64,000 nucleotides of DNA. Origin: Ephemeroptericola cinctiostellae (GTDB lineage: Bacteria; Pseudomonadota; Gammaproteobacteria; Burkholderiales; Burkholderiaceae). Position 1 is the first letter of the stretch. Every line of letters starts with the position of its first letter. The DNA lies in the NCBI RefSeq assembly GCF_003339525.1, contig NZ_CP031124.1:2046001-2110000 (forward strand), written 5' to 3'. Positions 18,081 to 25,984 of the stretch are shown piece after piece. The translations under genes and the position numbers were made by a program. Under the pieces are notes generated by a model. The model made no database searches and had not been told where the DNA came from. It worked only from the letters and a program-made list of their open reading frames with translations.

Positions 18081-18635
18081 TTAAGCCAAAGCAATAAAAT
18101 TTAAAGCCACCGAATTGATGCAATAGCGTAAACCCGTGGGTTTGGGGCCATCATTGAACACATGTCCCAGATGTGCGTCACAACGGCTGCAATTAACGGC
18201 GGTACGGCGCATACCCAAACGGGTGTCAACTGTATTATGCACATTTTCTGACGCAATCGGCGCCCAAAAGCTGGGCCAACCCGTGTGTGAATCAAATTTT
18301 GTATTTGCATTGAACAAAGCCGTATCACATCCAATACACCGATAAATACCCTGTCCATGTTGATCCCAGTATTTCCCTGTATATGGTGCTTCTGTGCCTT
18401 CACGGCGGGTGATGTCAAAAGCGTCTTGTGACAACTGAGCGTGCCATTGGGCGTTTGATTGTATGATGGCATCGATGCGCTCAGGCGCACTGACTTGACC
18501 ACTGGCCGAGACTTGAACAATCCACACTTGGCGTACAGTGGGTTTTGCAGCCGCATCAATGCCGACAAACACCAAACCACACACTCCCAAACTGGCGTGC
18601 CGAAGAAATTGGCGGCGATTGTAATCGGAGTGCAT
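18081..18635 (-). CDS. msrB: Tat-exported peptide-methionine (R)-S-oxide reductase MsrB
   Basis: A 184-residue MsrB. The N-terminus YNRRQFLRHASLGVCGLVFVG is a twin-arginine signal, unusual because most MsrB proteins are cytoplasmic. Zinc-binding pairs CIGC and CSRC are conserved, and the catalytic cysteine is in RYCINSVALNF near the C-terminus; HTGWPSFW is present. It reduces the R-epimer of methionine sulfoxide. AGGAAATACC precedes the ATG. It is the first gene of a minus-strand series msrB-msrA-msrP-msrQ. Confidence 0.94.
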   Translation of the reverse strand: MHSDYNRRQFLRHASLGVCGLVFVGIDAAAKPTVRQVWIVQVSASGQVSAPERIDAIIQSNAQWHAQLSQDAFDITRREGTEAPYTGKYWDQHGQGIYRCIGCDTALFNANTKFDSHTGWPSFWAPIASENVHNTVDTRLGMRRTAVNCSRCDAHLGHVFNDGPKPTGLRYCINSVALNFIALA

Positions 18636-18884
18636 GGTATTTCCTTTATCAGATAGGACTCAATGTGGGCATCACGCGTGCGGACATCATGACGGATCTT
18701 GTTTCAATTAGACGCACCAACCCTTTTAAACTTACAATGCCATGATTAAAAATATGCATAAAACAAATTGAAACCAACAATGGCATGATTTAAAATTAAA
18801 AACACCCTTTGTTTTTAATTTAGCGGTTTTTCTCAAAAATAGCTTTTTTGATGCCCTTTTGACATGAAAAAACTCATATTCCCC

Positions 18885-18915
18885 CTTGAAATACAGGCCA
18901 GCGCCACCAATTAGG
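18885..18915 (+). promoter_or_regulatory. Heat-shock (sigma-32-like) promoter of dnaK
   Basis: CTTGAAA (18885-18891) matches the sigma-32 -35 element, and about 14 bases on CACCAATTA (from 18906) approximates the -10 element CCCCATNT. It lies about 70-100 bases upstream of dnaK in a 347-base gap that otherwise holds no gene. Predicted, not tested. Confidence 0.55.
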
Positions 18916-18982
18916 ATTCAGACGCATAAAGACCATGCGTAAAAGTTTAAACATCAACCAACAGTAAAATATGGAGAATCAC

Positions 18983-20905
18983 ATGGGACGTATCATTGGT
19001 ATTGACTTGGGCACAACAAACTCATGCGTGTCTATTATGGAAGGCAACACGCCTAAAGTCATCGAAAACGCAGAAGGCGCACGCACAACGCCCTCTGTTA
19101 TTGCGTATATGGACAATGGCGAAGTGCTGGTCGGTGTACCCGCCAAACGCCAAGCCGTCACCAACCCAAAAAACACGTTGTACGCGATCAAACGCTTGAT
19201 CGGTCGCCGTTTCGAAGACAAAGAAGTACAAAAAGACATCGACATGATGCCTTTCAAAATTTCAAAAGCCGACAATGGCGACGCATGGGTGACTGTGCGT
19301 GACGATCAATTCGCGCCCCCACAAATTTCAGCAGAAGTCTTGCGTAAAATGAAAAAAACCGCTGAAGATTATCTCGGCGAAGCCGTGACTGAAGCGGTCA
19401 TCACCGTTCCCGCATACTTCAACGACGCGCAGCGCCAAGCCACAAAAGATGCAGGTCGTATCGCAGGTTTGGACGTGAAACGCATCATCAATGAACCGAC
19501 AGCCGCCGCATTGGCTTTTGGTTTGGGCAAAAAAGAAGCAGGCGACCGTAAAGTCGCGGTATACGACTTGGGCGGCGGTACATTTGACGTGTCCATCATC
19601 GAAATCGCGGATGTTGACGGTGAAACACAGTTTGAAGTGTTGTCAACCAATGGCGACACATTCCTCGGTGGTGAAGACTTTGACCAACGCGTCATCGACT
19701 ACCTCGTTGAAGAGTTCAAAAAAGAACAAGGTGTGGATTTATCAAAAGATGTATTGGCCTTGCAACGCTTGAAAGAAGCCGCTGAAAAAGCCAAAATCGA
19801 ATTGTCATCATCGGCACAAACCGAAATCAACTTGCCCTACATCACGGCGGACGCAAGCGGCCCAAAACACATGGCCATCAAAATGACACGCACCAAACTC
19901 GAAGCGTTGGTTGAAGACTTGGTTGAACGCACAATCGCACCTTGCCGCACAGCATTAACGGATGCAGGCTTGAAAATGTCTGACATCGACGACGTGATTT
20001 TGGTCGGCGGTCAAACACGCATGCCAAAAGTGCAAGAAAAAGTCAAAGAGTTCTTCGGTAAAGAAGCACGCAAAGACATCAACCCAGATGAAGCTGTTGC
20101 CGTTGGCGCAGCGATTCAAGGTCAAGTCTTGGGCGGCGACCGCACCGACGTGTTATTGCTTGACGTGACACCTCTGTCTTTGGGCATCGAAACCATGGGC
20201 GGCGTGATGACCAAGATGATCAAGAAAAACACGACCATCCCAACCAAGTTTGCACAAGTCTACTCAACTGCAGAAGACAACCAACCAGCGGTTACGGTTC
20301 GTGTGTATCAAGGTGAACGTGAGATGGCCTCAGGCAACAAACTTTTGGGTGAATTCAACCTCGAAGGCATCCCAGCAGCACCACGCGGTGTGCCACAAAT
20401 TGAAGTAACATTCGACATCGATGCAAATGGTATTTTGCACGTTCACGCCAAAGACAAAGGCACGGGCAAAGAAAACAAAATCACCATCAAAGCCAACTCA
20501 GGTTTGTCGGAAGACGAAATCGCGCAAATGGTCAAAGATGCTGAAGTGAATGCTGAAGAAGACAAAAAAGCCCGCGAAATGGCTGAAGCGCGTAACGGCG
20601 CGGATGCCCTTGTGCATTCAACCAAAAAATCTTTGGAAGAATACGGCGACAAAGTTTCTGCAGATGAAAAAACTGCCATCGAAGCGGCCATCAAAGAACT
20701 CGAAGAAACAGTTCAATCGGGCTCTAAAGATGACATTGAAGCAAAAACAGAAAACCTTGGCAAAGTCGCTCAAAAACTGGGTGAAGCCATGTATGCCGAC
20801 ATGCAAGCCAAAACACAAACTGAAGGTGCTGCAAGCTCTGCTGAACCCCAAGCAGCCGACGTGGTGGATGCTGAGTTCACTGAAGTTAAAAAAGACGACA
20901 AGTAA
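18983..20905 (+). CDS. dnaK: DnaK chaperone (Hsp70)
   Basis: A 640-residue Hsp70. The nucleotide-binding domain opens with [36 protein letters not shown] and [13 protein letters not shown] follow. The substrate-binding domain includes [20 protein letters not shown], and the C-terminus ends [14 protein letters not shown], the usual bacterial tail. It refolds proteins with DnaJ and GrpE in the cytoplasm. GGAGAATCAC precedes the ATG at 18983; an ATG four codons upstream overlaps the binding site and is rejected. Neither grpE nor dnaJ is adjacent, which is atypical. A heat-shock-like promoter lies upstream and a terminator downstream. Confidence 0.97.
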   Translation: MGRIIGIDLGTTNSCVSIMEGNTPKVIENAEGARTTPSVIAYMDNGEVLVGVPAKRQAVTNPKNTLYAIKRLIGRRFEDKEVQKDIDMMPFKISKADNGDAWVTVRDDQFAPPQISAEVLRKMKKTAEDYLGEAVTEAVITVPAYFNDAQRQATKDAGRIAGLDVKRIINEPTAAALAFGLGKKEAGDRKVAVYDLGGGTFDVSIIEIADVDGETQFEVLSTNGDTFLGGEDFDQRVIDYLVEEFKKEQGVDLSKDVLALQRLKEAAEKAKIELSSSAQTEINLPYITADASGPKHMAIKMTRTKLEALVEDLVERTIAPCRTALTDAGLKMSDIDDVILVGGQTRMPKVQEKVKEFFGKEARKDINPDEAVAVGAAIQGQVLGGDRTDVLLLDVTPLSLGIETMGGVMTKMIKKNTTIPTKFAQVYSTAEDNQPAVTVRVYQGEREMASGNKLLGEFNLEGIPAAPRGVPQIEVTFDIDANGILHVHAKDKGTGKENKITIKANSGLSEDEIAQMVKDAEVNAEEDKKAREMAEARNGADALVHSTKKSLEEYGDKVSADEKTAIEAAIKELEETVQSGSKDDIEAKTENLGKVAQKLGEAMYADMQAKTQTEGAASSAEPQAADVVDAEFTEVKKDDK

Positions 20906-20929
20906 TTTTTACAAATTACCTTAATCTCA

Positions 20930-20968
20930 AATAAAACGCCATGCAATCGTCACGCATGGCGTTTTATT
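20930..20968. terminator. Intrinsic terminator after dnaK
   Basis: A perfect 15-bp stem whose core is ACGCCATGC / GCATGGCGT around a nine-base loop, closed by A and T tracts. It lies 25 bases after the dnaK stop. Confidence 0.92.
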
Positions 20969-21092
20969 ATTTATAATAAATGAAACGTGGCATGATTCCA
21001 CAAAGAAGCCACAATTTATTTTGAAACCCATGTGTTCATCATGTGTTTTGCTTCACCTTCACCCTCAAATTCAACCCATCCATGGAGTTTGT

Positions 21093-21485
21093 ATGAAAAA
21101 AATTGCAGCGCTTGCCATCCTCACCACTGCGGTCTTAAGCCCAATCGCACATGCACAAACAGCCACAAACAAGCTGGCAGCTGACATTGCCATCCGTTGC
21201 ATGGCAACCAATGCCCCAAAAAACTGGGACACTTTGGTTTCATGGATTGATCGCTCAAACCCAAAAATATTGGCCGTCAGCGCACTGTCGCATGTTGCAG
21301 GCTCAAAAGAAAACACCTCCATTCAAGTGTGCGACAACTTCGTTCAAGCACAAGCACTGGCCGCCTTAGCCGATACAGTGCCAGCCAGTGAAAGCGCATG
21401 GAAAGCCTTGTTCATTCGCGCCAACAACAAAGGTCAATTCAATGTATTCACGGATGTTTCTTTGGCAAAAACAATCGGAAAATAA
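21093..21485 (+). CDS. Small exported protein of unknown function
   Basis: A 130-residue protein with a clear signal peptide (MKKIAALAILTTAVLSPIAHAQ) and a mature part with two cysteines (IRCMATN, IQVCDNF), which may form a disulfide. I recognise no family. GGAG is present upstream of the ATG at 21093; an in-frame ATG 24 codons earlier would precede the signal peptide and is rejected. It follows dnaK but is separated by a terminator, so it is probably transcribed on its own. The next gene, a DUF805 membrane protein, is 76 bases downstream. Confidence 0.75.
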   Translation: MKKIAALAILTTAVLSPIAHAQTATNKLAADIAIRCMATNAPKNWDTLVSWIDRSNPKILAVSALSHVAGSKENTSIQVCDNFVQAQALAALADTVPASESAWKALFIRANNKGQFNVFTDVSLAKTIGK

Positions 21486-21561
21486 AGAGCCCACCTCTCG
21501 ATTCATCGCTGATCATGGGTGTCACAGTTTGTTATGTTCGGCAAAAACTTAAAGGAATGTC

Positions 21562-21933
21562 ATGGAAGCCATCAAAAATTTGTACCTAAGCGTTTTAAAG
21601 GGCAAATATGCTCAATTCAACGGCCGTGCCAGCCGCACCGAATATTGGACATTCACTTTGGTCAACGCCGCCATCAGCATTGTTCTTATTTTGGTTGAAC
21701 GTGCTTTCGGTGGACAAGGCTCTGGTTTCTTGAGCAGCATTTTTGGCTTAGGCGTATTGATTCCGGGTGTTGCTGTATTGATTCGTCGCTTGCATGACAC
21801 CGATCGCAGCGGTTGGTGGGCCCTATTGGCTGTGTTGCCATTGGCCAACCTTGTGTTGCTGGCTTTTATGTTTTTTGATGGCACACAAGGTGCCAATCGA
21901 TTCGGCGAGAATCCAAAAGGCAATGTGATTTAA
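21562..21933 (+). CDS. DUF805 inner-membrane protein
   Basis: A 123-residue protein with the DUF805 signature: YAQFNGRASRTEYWTF near the N-terminus and VLIRRLHDTDRSGWWALL in the middle, ending with QGANRFGENP. About three to four hydrophobic segments suggest an inner-membrane protein. DUF805 proteins are widespread in proteobacteria and have no settled function. AAAGGA precedes the ATG. A strong terminator follows. Confidence 0.88.
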   Translation: MEAIKNLYLSVLKGKYAQFNGRASRTEYWTFTLVNAAISIVLILVERAFGGQGSGFLSSIFGLGVLIPGVAVLIRRLHDTDRSGWWALLAVLPLANLVLLAFMFFDGTQGANRFGENPKGNVI

Positions 21934-21948
21934 AGCACAAACTTGATG

Positions 21949-21983
21949 AAAAAGCACCCATTGAAATTTCAGGTGCTTTTTTT
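21949..21983 (+). terminator. Intrinsic terminator after the DUF805 gene
   Basis: AAAAAGCACC (21949-21958) pairs with GGTGCTTTTT (21972-21981) followed by T; the loop contains a small TGAAATTTCA palindrome. Confidence 0.88.
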
Positions 21984-22006
21984 ACATTTTAAAATACGTT
22001 AAAAAC

Positions 22007-22063
22007 AAAAAAGCACATTCAAACTGAAACTTATTTACAACAAAAATGTGCTTTTTTCAGTTT
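22007..22063. repeat. Two interleaved inverted repeats
   Basis: A 13-base arm at 22007-22019 (AAAAAAGCACATT) is complementary to 22045-22057, and a 9-base arm at 22021-22029 (AAACTGAAA) is complementary to 22055-22063. The arms are in the order A-B-A'-B', so both stems cannot form fully as simple nested hairpins. One stem ends in a T run and could terminate. It lies in the 434-base gap before rtcB, which holds no gene. Confidence 0.65.
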
Positions 22064-22257
22064 AAACACATGAAAAAGGCATAAAAACTTGCCAAAAACA
22101 GAGCAACACCCCACAATCCGCTTCATCTTACCGCTCCAAGATCATAACAACAGCGGCGAACAACCACTGCCCTACAGTGGACACTGAGATTTACATCCCT
22201 TCTGTCAAAAATCGCCCCATTACAACAACATGCGTTTTTTAAAATCATTATTTTTTG

Positions 22258-22276
22258 GTGAATGGTCAACATTCAC
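22258..22276. promoter_or_regulatory. 7-bp dyad upstream of rtcB
   Basis: GTGAATG and CATTCAC flank five bases about 90 bases upstream of the rtcB start. The shape fits an operator. No sigma-54 promoter of the E. coli rtcBA type (TGGCAC-N5-TTGC) was found in the gap. Confidence 0.3.
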
Positions 22277-22367
22277 ACCTCGTTTCTGAACGAACCTTTT
22301 CAAGATTTAAAACGCGCTCAACACACGACCATTAAAAATTTATAAAATGGCGTGTAAAGGAAACACC

Positions 22368-23579
22368 ATGAGCATACACATGGAACTCTCCAAGTCCCGC
22401 GTGCCTGTCAAAATTTGGACAGACGATGTGGACTCCAAAGCACTCGACCAATTGTTGAATACAGCCAACCTACCCATCGTTGGCCCACACATCGCCGCCA
22501 TGCCAGACGTACACGTCGGCATCGGGGCCACTGTTGGCTCGGTGATACCGACCCATGCTGCCATCATTCCAGCAGCTGTCGGTGTGGACATCGGTTGTGG
22601 CATGAATGCCGTGCGCCTGTCATTGAATGCCCGCGACTTACCCGACAACCTCAAAGCCATCCGTTCAGCGATTGAAAAAGCCGTGCCTGTGGGCTTCAAT
22701 CAGCATGAGTTCAGTAAAATCAAAGGGGCGGCCATCGAAAAGTCTGCGCGTCAATTGTCACCACGGTTGGATGCCATCATGCGCAAGCACACGGGCTTGA
22801 CCAAAATGACCAAAAACTGGCAACGCCATTGGCTGTGTCAAGTCGGGACGCTCGGTGGTGGCAATCACTTCATTGAAATCTGCCTCGATGAAGCCGATCA
22901 AGTTTGGATCATGCTCCATTCTGGTTCACGTGGTACAGGCAATATCATTGGCCGTTATTTCATCAATGCCGCTCAAGCGGATATGCGCCGTCACCAAATG
23001 GCCTTACCGAGTGATCGCGATTTGTGTTACTTTTCTGAAGGCTCAGGACTGTTCGAGGATTATGTGGAGGCCATGTACTGGGCACAAGATTACGCCTTGG
23101 TGAATCGAGCCGTGATGATGGATGCCGTGATTGTGGCGATTAAACCGTACCTACCCCCTTTCAAAATCACCAGTGAAGCCATCAATTGCCACCATAATTA
23201 TGTGTCAGAAGAAAACCATTTTGGACAAGCGCTGTTCATCACCCGAAAAGGTGCCATTTCAGCACAAGCAGGTCAATTGGGCATCATCCCTGGTTCAATG
23301 GGTGCAAAATCATTCATTGTGCGTGGCTTGGGCAATGAGCAATCGTTTTGCTCTTGCTCTCACGGTGCGGGGAGAAAATTCAGTCGAACGGCCGCCAAAA
23401 GCAAGTTCACATCACATGATTTGGCAGAGCAAACCGCAGGCATCGAATGCCGCAAAGACGATGGTGTGATTGATGAAATCCCCGCCGCTTACAAAGACAT
23501 TGATGTCGTGATGGCCAATCAAACCGATTTGGTGGAGATTGTGCACACACTACGTCAAGTGGTGTGTGTGAAAGGTTAA
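22368..23579 (+). CDS. rtcB: RtcB-family RNA-splicing ligase
   Basis: A 403-residue GTP-dependent RNA ligase. Conserved blocks are MPDVHVGIGATVGSVIP, VGVDIGCGMNAVRL (manganese-site cysteine), GGGNHFIEIC, HSGSRGTGN, and IPGSMGAKSFIVRGLGN followed by CSHGAGRKFSR, where the histidine is the guanylylation site. RtcB joins 2',3'-cyclic phosphate to 5'-OH RNA ends. The ATG at 22368 follows AAAGGAAACACC. It is the shorter bacterial type. No rtcA or rtcR is adjacent. A small basic gene begins ten bases after the stop, suggesting cotranscription. Confidence 0.94.
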   Translation: MSIHMELSKSRVPVKIWTDDVDSKALDQLLNTANLPIVGPHIAAMPDVHVGIGATVGSVIPTHAAIIPAAVGVDIGCGMNAVRLSLNARDLPDNLKAIRSAIEKAVPVGFNQHEFSKIKGAAIEKSARQLSPRLDAIMRKHTGLTKMTKNWQRHWLCQVGTLGGGNHFIEICLDEADQVWIMLHSGSRGTGNIIGRYFINAAQADMRRHQMALPSDRDLCYFSEGSGLFEDYVEAMYWAQDYALVNRAVMMDAVIVAIKPYLPPFKITSEAINCHHNYVSEENHFGQALFITRKGAISAQAGQLGIIPGSMGAKSFIVRGLGNEQSFCSCSHGAGRKFSRTAAKSKFTSHDLAEQTAGIECRKDDGVIDEIPAAYKDIDVVMANQTDLVEIVHTLRQVVCVKG

Positions 23580-23588
23580 GGAAAAAAC

Positions 23589-23972
23589 ATGGGCAAGCCA
23601 AAAAAATTCATCATCCCTGCTTCAGTACCACGCAACCCTTTGGTCGCTGCAGCCAAGCTGCGGCGTGCTGGCAGTCACCGCCCCAGCCAAAAAGCGGAAC
23701 GACAGCAACAAGCACGAGCGTTGCGCCAACAACTTAAAAAAATCAAAAGCCCCGTCGATGATGACGGGGCTTTTTTATCGGGCTCACTGCATTTCACTGC
23801 ATTTGACGACACAAATGCCAAGAAACATTCGACCTATCAAGACATTACATGCGCGGCACAACGACACCAGTTTGGCCTTGATATTTACCACCACGGTCTT
23901 TGTATGAGGTTTCACACACTTCATCTGATTCAAAGAACAAGACTTGCGCACACCCTTCATTCGCGTAAATGA
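23589..23972 (+). CDS. Small basic protein with an intrinsic terminator inside its frame
   Basis: Ten bases after rtcB a frame opens with an ATG preceded by TAAGGAAAAAAC. The first ~55 residues are strongly basic and gene-like ([20 protein letters not shown], then Gln/Arg/Lys-rich). No stop codon occurs before the terminator at 23745-23776, whose stem is read in frame as SPVDDDG. The frame then continues to 23972 antisense to dcd with poor protein character. So most transcripts should be nonstop, giving a product of about 60 residues. This is the ArfA/BrfA ribosome-rescue architecture; the sequence itself is not a clear ArfA match, though an N/D-P-L then basic G-S run is loosely similar. The functional part is probably 23589-23776. 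Confidence 0.6.
   Translation: MGKPKKFIIPASVPRNPLVAAAKLRRAGSHRPSQKAERQQQARALRQQLKKIKSPVDDDGAFLSGSLHFTAFDDTNAKKHSTYQDITCAAQRHQFGLDIYHHGLCMRFHTLHLIQRTRLAHTLHSRK
23745..23776. terminator. Intrinsic terminator within the small basic ORF
   Basis: AAAAGCCCCGTC (23745-23756) pairs perfectly with GACGGGGCTTTT around GATGAT and is followed by a T run. It can also act for dcd on the opposite strand, whose stop is at 23845. It ends the rtcB transcript inside an open frame. Confidence 0.92.
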
Positions 23973-24411
23973 TGGCGGGTAAAGGTGTGGTATTCGAGAA
24001 TTCCAACGTCACATACCCTTCCCACTCAGGTTCAAAGGGCGTGACATTGACAATGATGCCACAACGCGCATAAGTTGATTTACCCAAACACACGGTCAAT
24101 ACGCTGCGTGGAATGCGAAAATACTCTACAGTGCGTGCCAAAACAAAAGAGTTCGGCGGGATGATGCACGTGTCCCCGACATGTTCAACAAAACATTTTG
24201 GATCAAAATTTTTCGGATCAACGATGCTGTTGTTCACATTGGTGAAAATTTTAAACTCATTTGCACAACGGATGTCGTAACCATAGCTTGATGTGCCATA
24301 GCTGATGATGCGTTGGTCGTTGATCGTGCGCACTTGGCCAGGCTCGAATGGCTCAATCATGCCATGCTCTTCACATTGTGTGCGTATCCATTTATCTGCC
24401 TTGATGCTCAT
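23845..24411 (-). CDS. dcd: dCTP deaminase
   Basis: A 188-residue enzyme that deaminates dCTP to dUTP for thymidylate synthesis. Signatures include [45 protein letters not shown] (LGKSTYAR with conserved Ser and Arg) and [19 protein letters not shown] with the catalytic glutamate; the end [11 protein letters not shown] closes the active site. The ATG at 24411 has AGGA at a good distance; an ATG two codons upstream lies too close to it. Usual family length. It converges with the small basic ORF after rtcB and shares its terminator. Confidence 0.96.
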   Translation of the reverse strand: MSIKADKWIRTQCEEHGMIEPFEPGQVRTINDQRIISYGTSSYGYDIRCANEFKIFTNVNNSIVDPKNFDPKCFVEHVGDTCIIPPNSFVLARTVEYFRIPRSVLTVCLGKSTYARCGIIVNVTPFEPEWEGYVTLEFSNTTPLPAIIYANEGCAQVLFFESDEVCETSYKDRGGKYQGQTGVVVPRM

Positions 24412-24453
24412 AACCATTCCTATCCGTTAACTGATTCAGCACGCATTGTAGCA

Positions 24454-24480
24454 AAAAGCAGCCCATTGAATGCTGCTTTT
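24454..24480. terminator. Terminator-like hairpin in the dcd/pyrD divergent region
   Basis: AAAAGCAGC and GCTGCTTTT form a 9-bp stem with a nine-base loop between the starts of dcd (minus) and pyrD (plus). No gene ends here, so it may be an attenuator or part of the promoter region. A TATAAT for pyrD lies downstream at 24519-24524, and TACAAT for dcd at 24443-24448 on the minus strand. Confidence 0.5.
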
Positions 24481-24553
24481 CCATTAAAAAGCACCTGTGG
24501 TCAATCAAGCAAAACCGATATAATGAGCACTTTAAATCGAATCTGAACCCACC

Positions 24554-25555
24554 ATGTACCCATTGCTCCGCACCCTCTTGTTTAAACTCGATGCTGAAAA
24601 AGCCCATCACCTGACCTTCAGCCTTGCTCAACGGGCATTAAGCCTTGGGCTGCTGCCGCAAACCCAAATACCAAGCAAGCCAAAAACCGTCATGGGCATC
24701 ACCTTTCCCAACCGCGTTGGTCTGGCTGCGGGTTTGGATAAAAATGGCGATTATATTGACATCCTTGCGCGTTTTGGCTTTGGTTTTATTGAAATTGGCA
24801 CGATCACACCACGTGCGCAAGCAGGTAACCCGACACCGCGCCTGTTTCGCCTGCCTCAAGCCAACGCCATCATCAACCGCATGGGTTTCAATAACAATGG
24901 CGTTGACGCCCTTTTGGCCAATGTCACACGCAGCACATTCAAGCAAAACGGCGGCATTTTGGGCATCAACATCGGTAAAAATGCCGACACACCGATTGAA
25001 AATGCGGTCGATGATTACCTGATTTGTCTGTCTAAAGTTTACGCACACGCCAGCTACATCACCGTCAACATTTCTTCACCCAATACAAAAAATCTGCGTG
25101 ATTTACAACAACAAGACGCGCTCGATGCACTGCTCGCCCAATTGCGCCAAAGTCAATTACAGCTCGCCGACGTGCATCAAAAATACGTGCCGATGGTGCT
25201 GAAAATCGCCCCCGACATGGACGATGAACAAATCGCCACCATCGCCGAACTGCTGAAGTTACACCACATCGACGGCGTGATTGCCACCAACACCACGCTG
25301 GATAAAACCAGCGTAGCCCATCTGCCACATGGCGATGAAATGGGTGGTTTAAGCGGCGCACCTGTGCGTGAGAAATCGACGGCGTTGATTAAAAAACTGC
25401 ACTCACATCTGAGCAATGAGGTACCCATCATTGGAGTGGGTGGTATTTTCAGTGGCGCAGATGCCGATGACAAGATTGCAGCAGGTGCGCAATTGGTGCA
25501 AGTGTACAGCGGCTTGATTTATAAAGGCCCCAGCTTGGTGGCTGAATGCGCGTGA
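24554..25555 (+). CDS. pyrD: Quinone-dependent dihydroorotate dehydrogenase (class 2)
   Basis: A 333-residue flavoenzyme of pyrimidine synthesis. The N-terminal helices ([19 protein letters not shown]) are the membrane-quinone entry typical of class 2. Motifs include [36 protein letters not shown], and [15 protein letters not shown] with the catalytic serine; the C-terminal [15 protein letters not shown] and [11 protein letters not shown] bind FMN. It oxidises dihydroorotate to orotate at the inner membrane. A TATAAT at 24519 may be its promoter. Nearest neighbour dcd is also a pyrimidine gene but diverges. Confidence 0.96.
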   Translation: MYPLLRTLLFKLDAEKAHHLTFSLAQRALSLGLLPQTQIPSKPKTVMGITFPNRVGLAAGLDKNGDYIDILARFGFGFIEIGTITPRAQAGNPTPRLFRLPQANAIINRMGFNNNGVDALLANVTRSTFKQNGGILGINIGKNADTPIENAVDDYLICLSKVYAHASYITVNISSPNTKNLRDLQQQDALDALLAQLRQSQLQLADVHQKYVPMVLKIAPDMDDEQIATIAELLKLHHIDGVIATNTTLDKTSVAHLPHGDEMGGLSGAPVREKSTALIKKLHSHLSNEVPIIGVGGIFSGADADDKIAAGAQLVQVYSGLIYKGPSLVAECA

Positions 25556-25563
25556 TGACAGGC

Positions 25564-25896
25564 TTAAGCCATGCGGCTGCCATTCGACACGGGTCGCTCC
25601 AATGTGCTGATGACCACCCCAGCTTCTGTGTAGAAGCCCGTCAACAAAAACTGTGACCGAAACGAGGCGATCTGTTTTTCGGGGAAATTAATGACACCGA
25701 TGATTTGCTTGCCGATCAAGTCGTCGGGTGCGTACAGTTGGGTCAATTGTGCACTGGTTTTCTTTTCGCCATACATGCCAAAATCCACCCAAATTTTGTA
25801 CGCGGGTTGCCGCGCTTCTGGAAAAAGCTCGACACGAACAATGGTTCCCGCAACAAGGTGAACCGCTTGAAAATCATCCCAAGTAATGCTGTTCAT
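25564..25896 (-). CDS. csaA: CsaA-type tRNA-binding protein
   Basis: A 110-residue single OB-fold EMAP/tRNA-binding domain. [29 protein letters not shown] and [23 protein letters not shown] are the family motifs of CsaA, a dimeric protein with tRNA-binding and secretion-chaperone activity reported in Bacillus. GGAG is six bases before the ATG at 25896. The frame extends upstream through a terminator but this is rejected. A strong terminator hairpin ends only 15 bases upstream of the start codon, leaving little room for a separate promoter. Confidence 0.92.
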   Translation of the reverse strand: MNSITWDDFQAVHLVAGTIVRVELFPEARQPAYKIWVDFGMYGEKKTSAQLTQLYAPDDLIGKQIIGVINFPEKQIASFRSQFLLTGFYTEAGVVISTLERPVSNGSRMA

Positions 25897-25911
25897 GTCA
25901 ACTCCATTTAA

Positions 25912-25948
25912 AAAAAAGCTGTTGCACAGGTGTGGCAACAGCTTTTTT
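25912..25948 (-). terminator. Intrinsic terminator between aminotransferase and csaA
   Basis: A 14-bp stem, core AAGCTGTTGC / GCAACAGCTT, with a nine-base loop and a T run on both strands. In the minus direction it follows the aminotransferase stop (25985) and immediately precedes the csaA binding site. Confidence 0.9.
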
Positions 25949-25984
25949 AATCGTCATTCAACGTCAATGCAGTCTTTTCAACAA

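Noticed and set aside
21934..22367. Sigma-54 promoter for rtcB as in E. coli rtcBA
   Set aside because: No TGGCAC-N5-TTGC element found and no RtcR-like regulator gene nearby.
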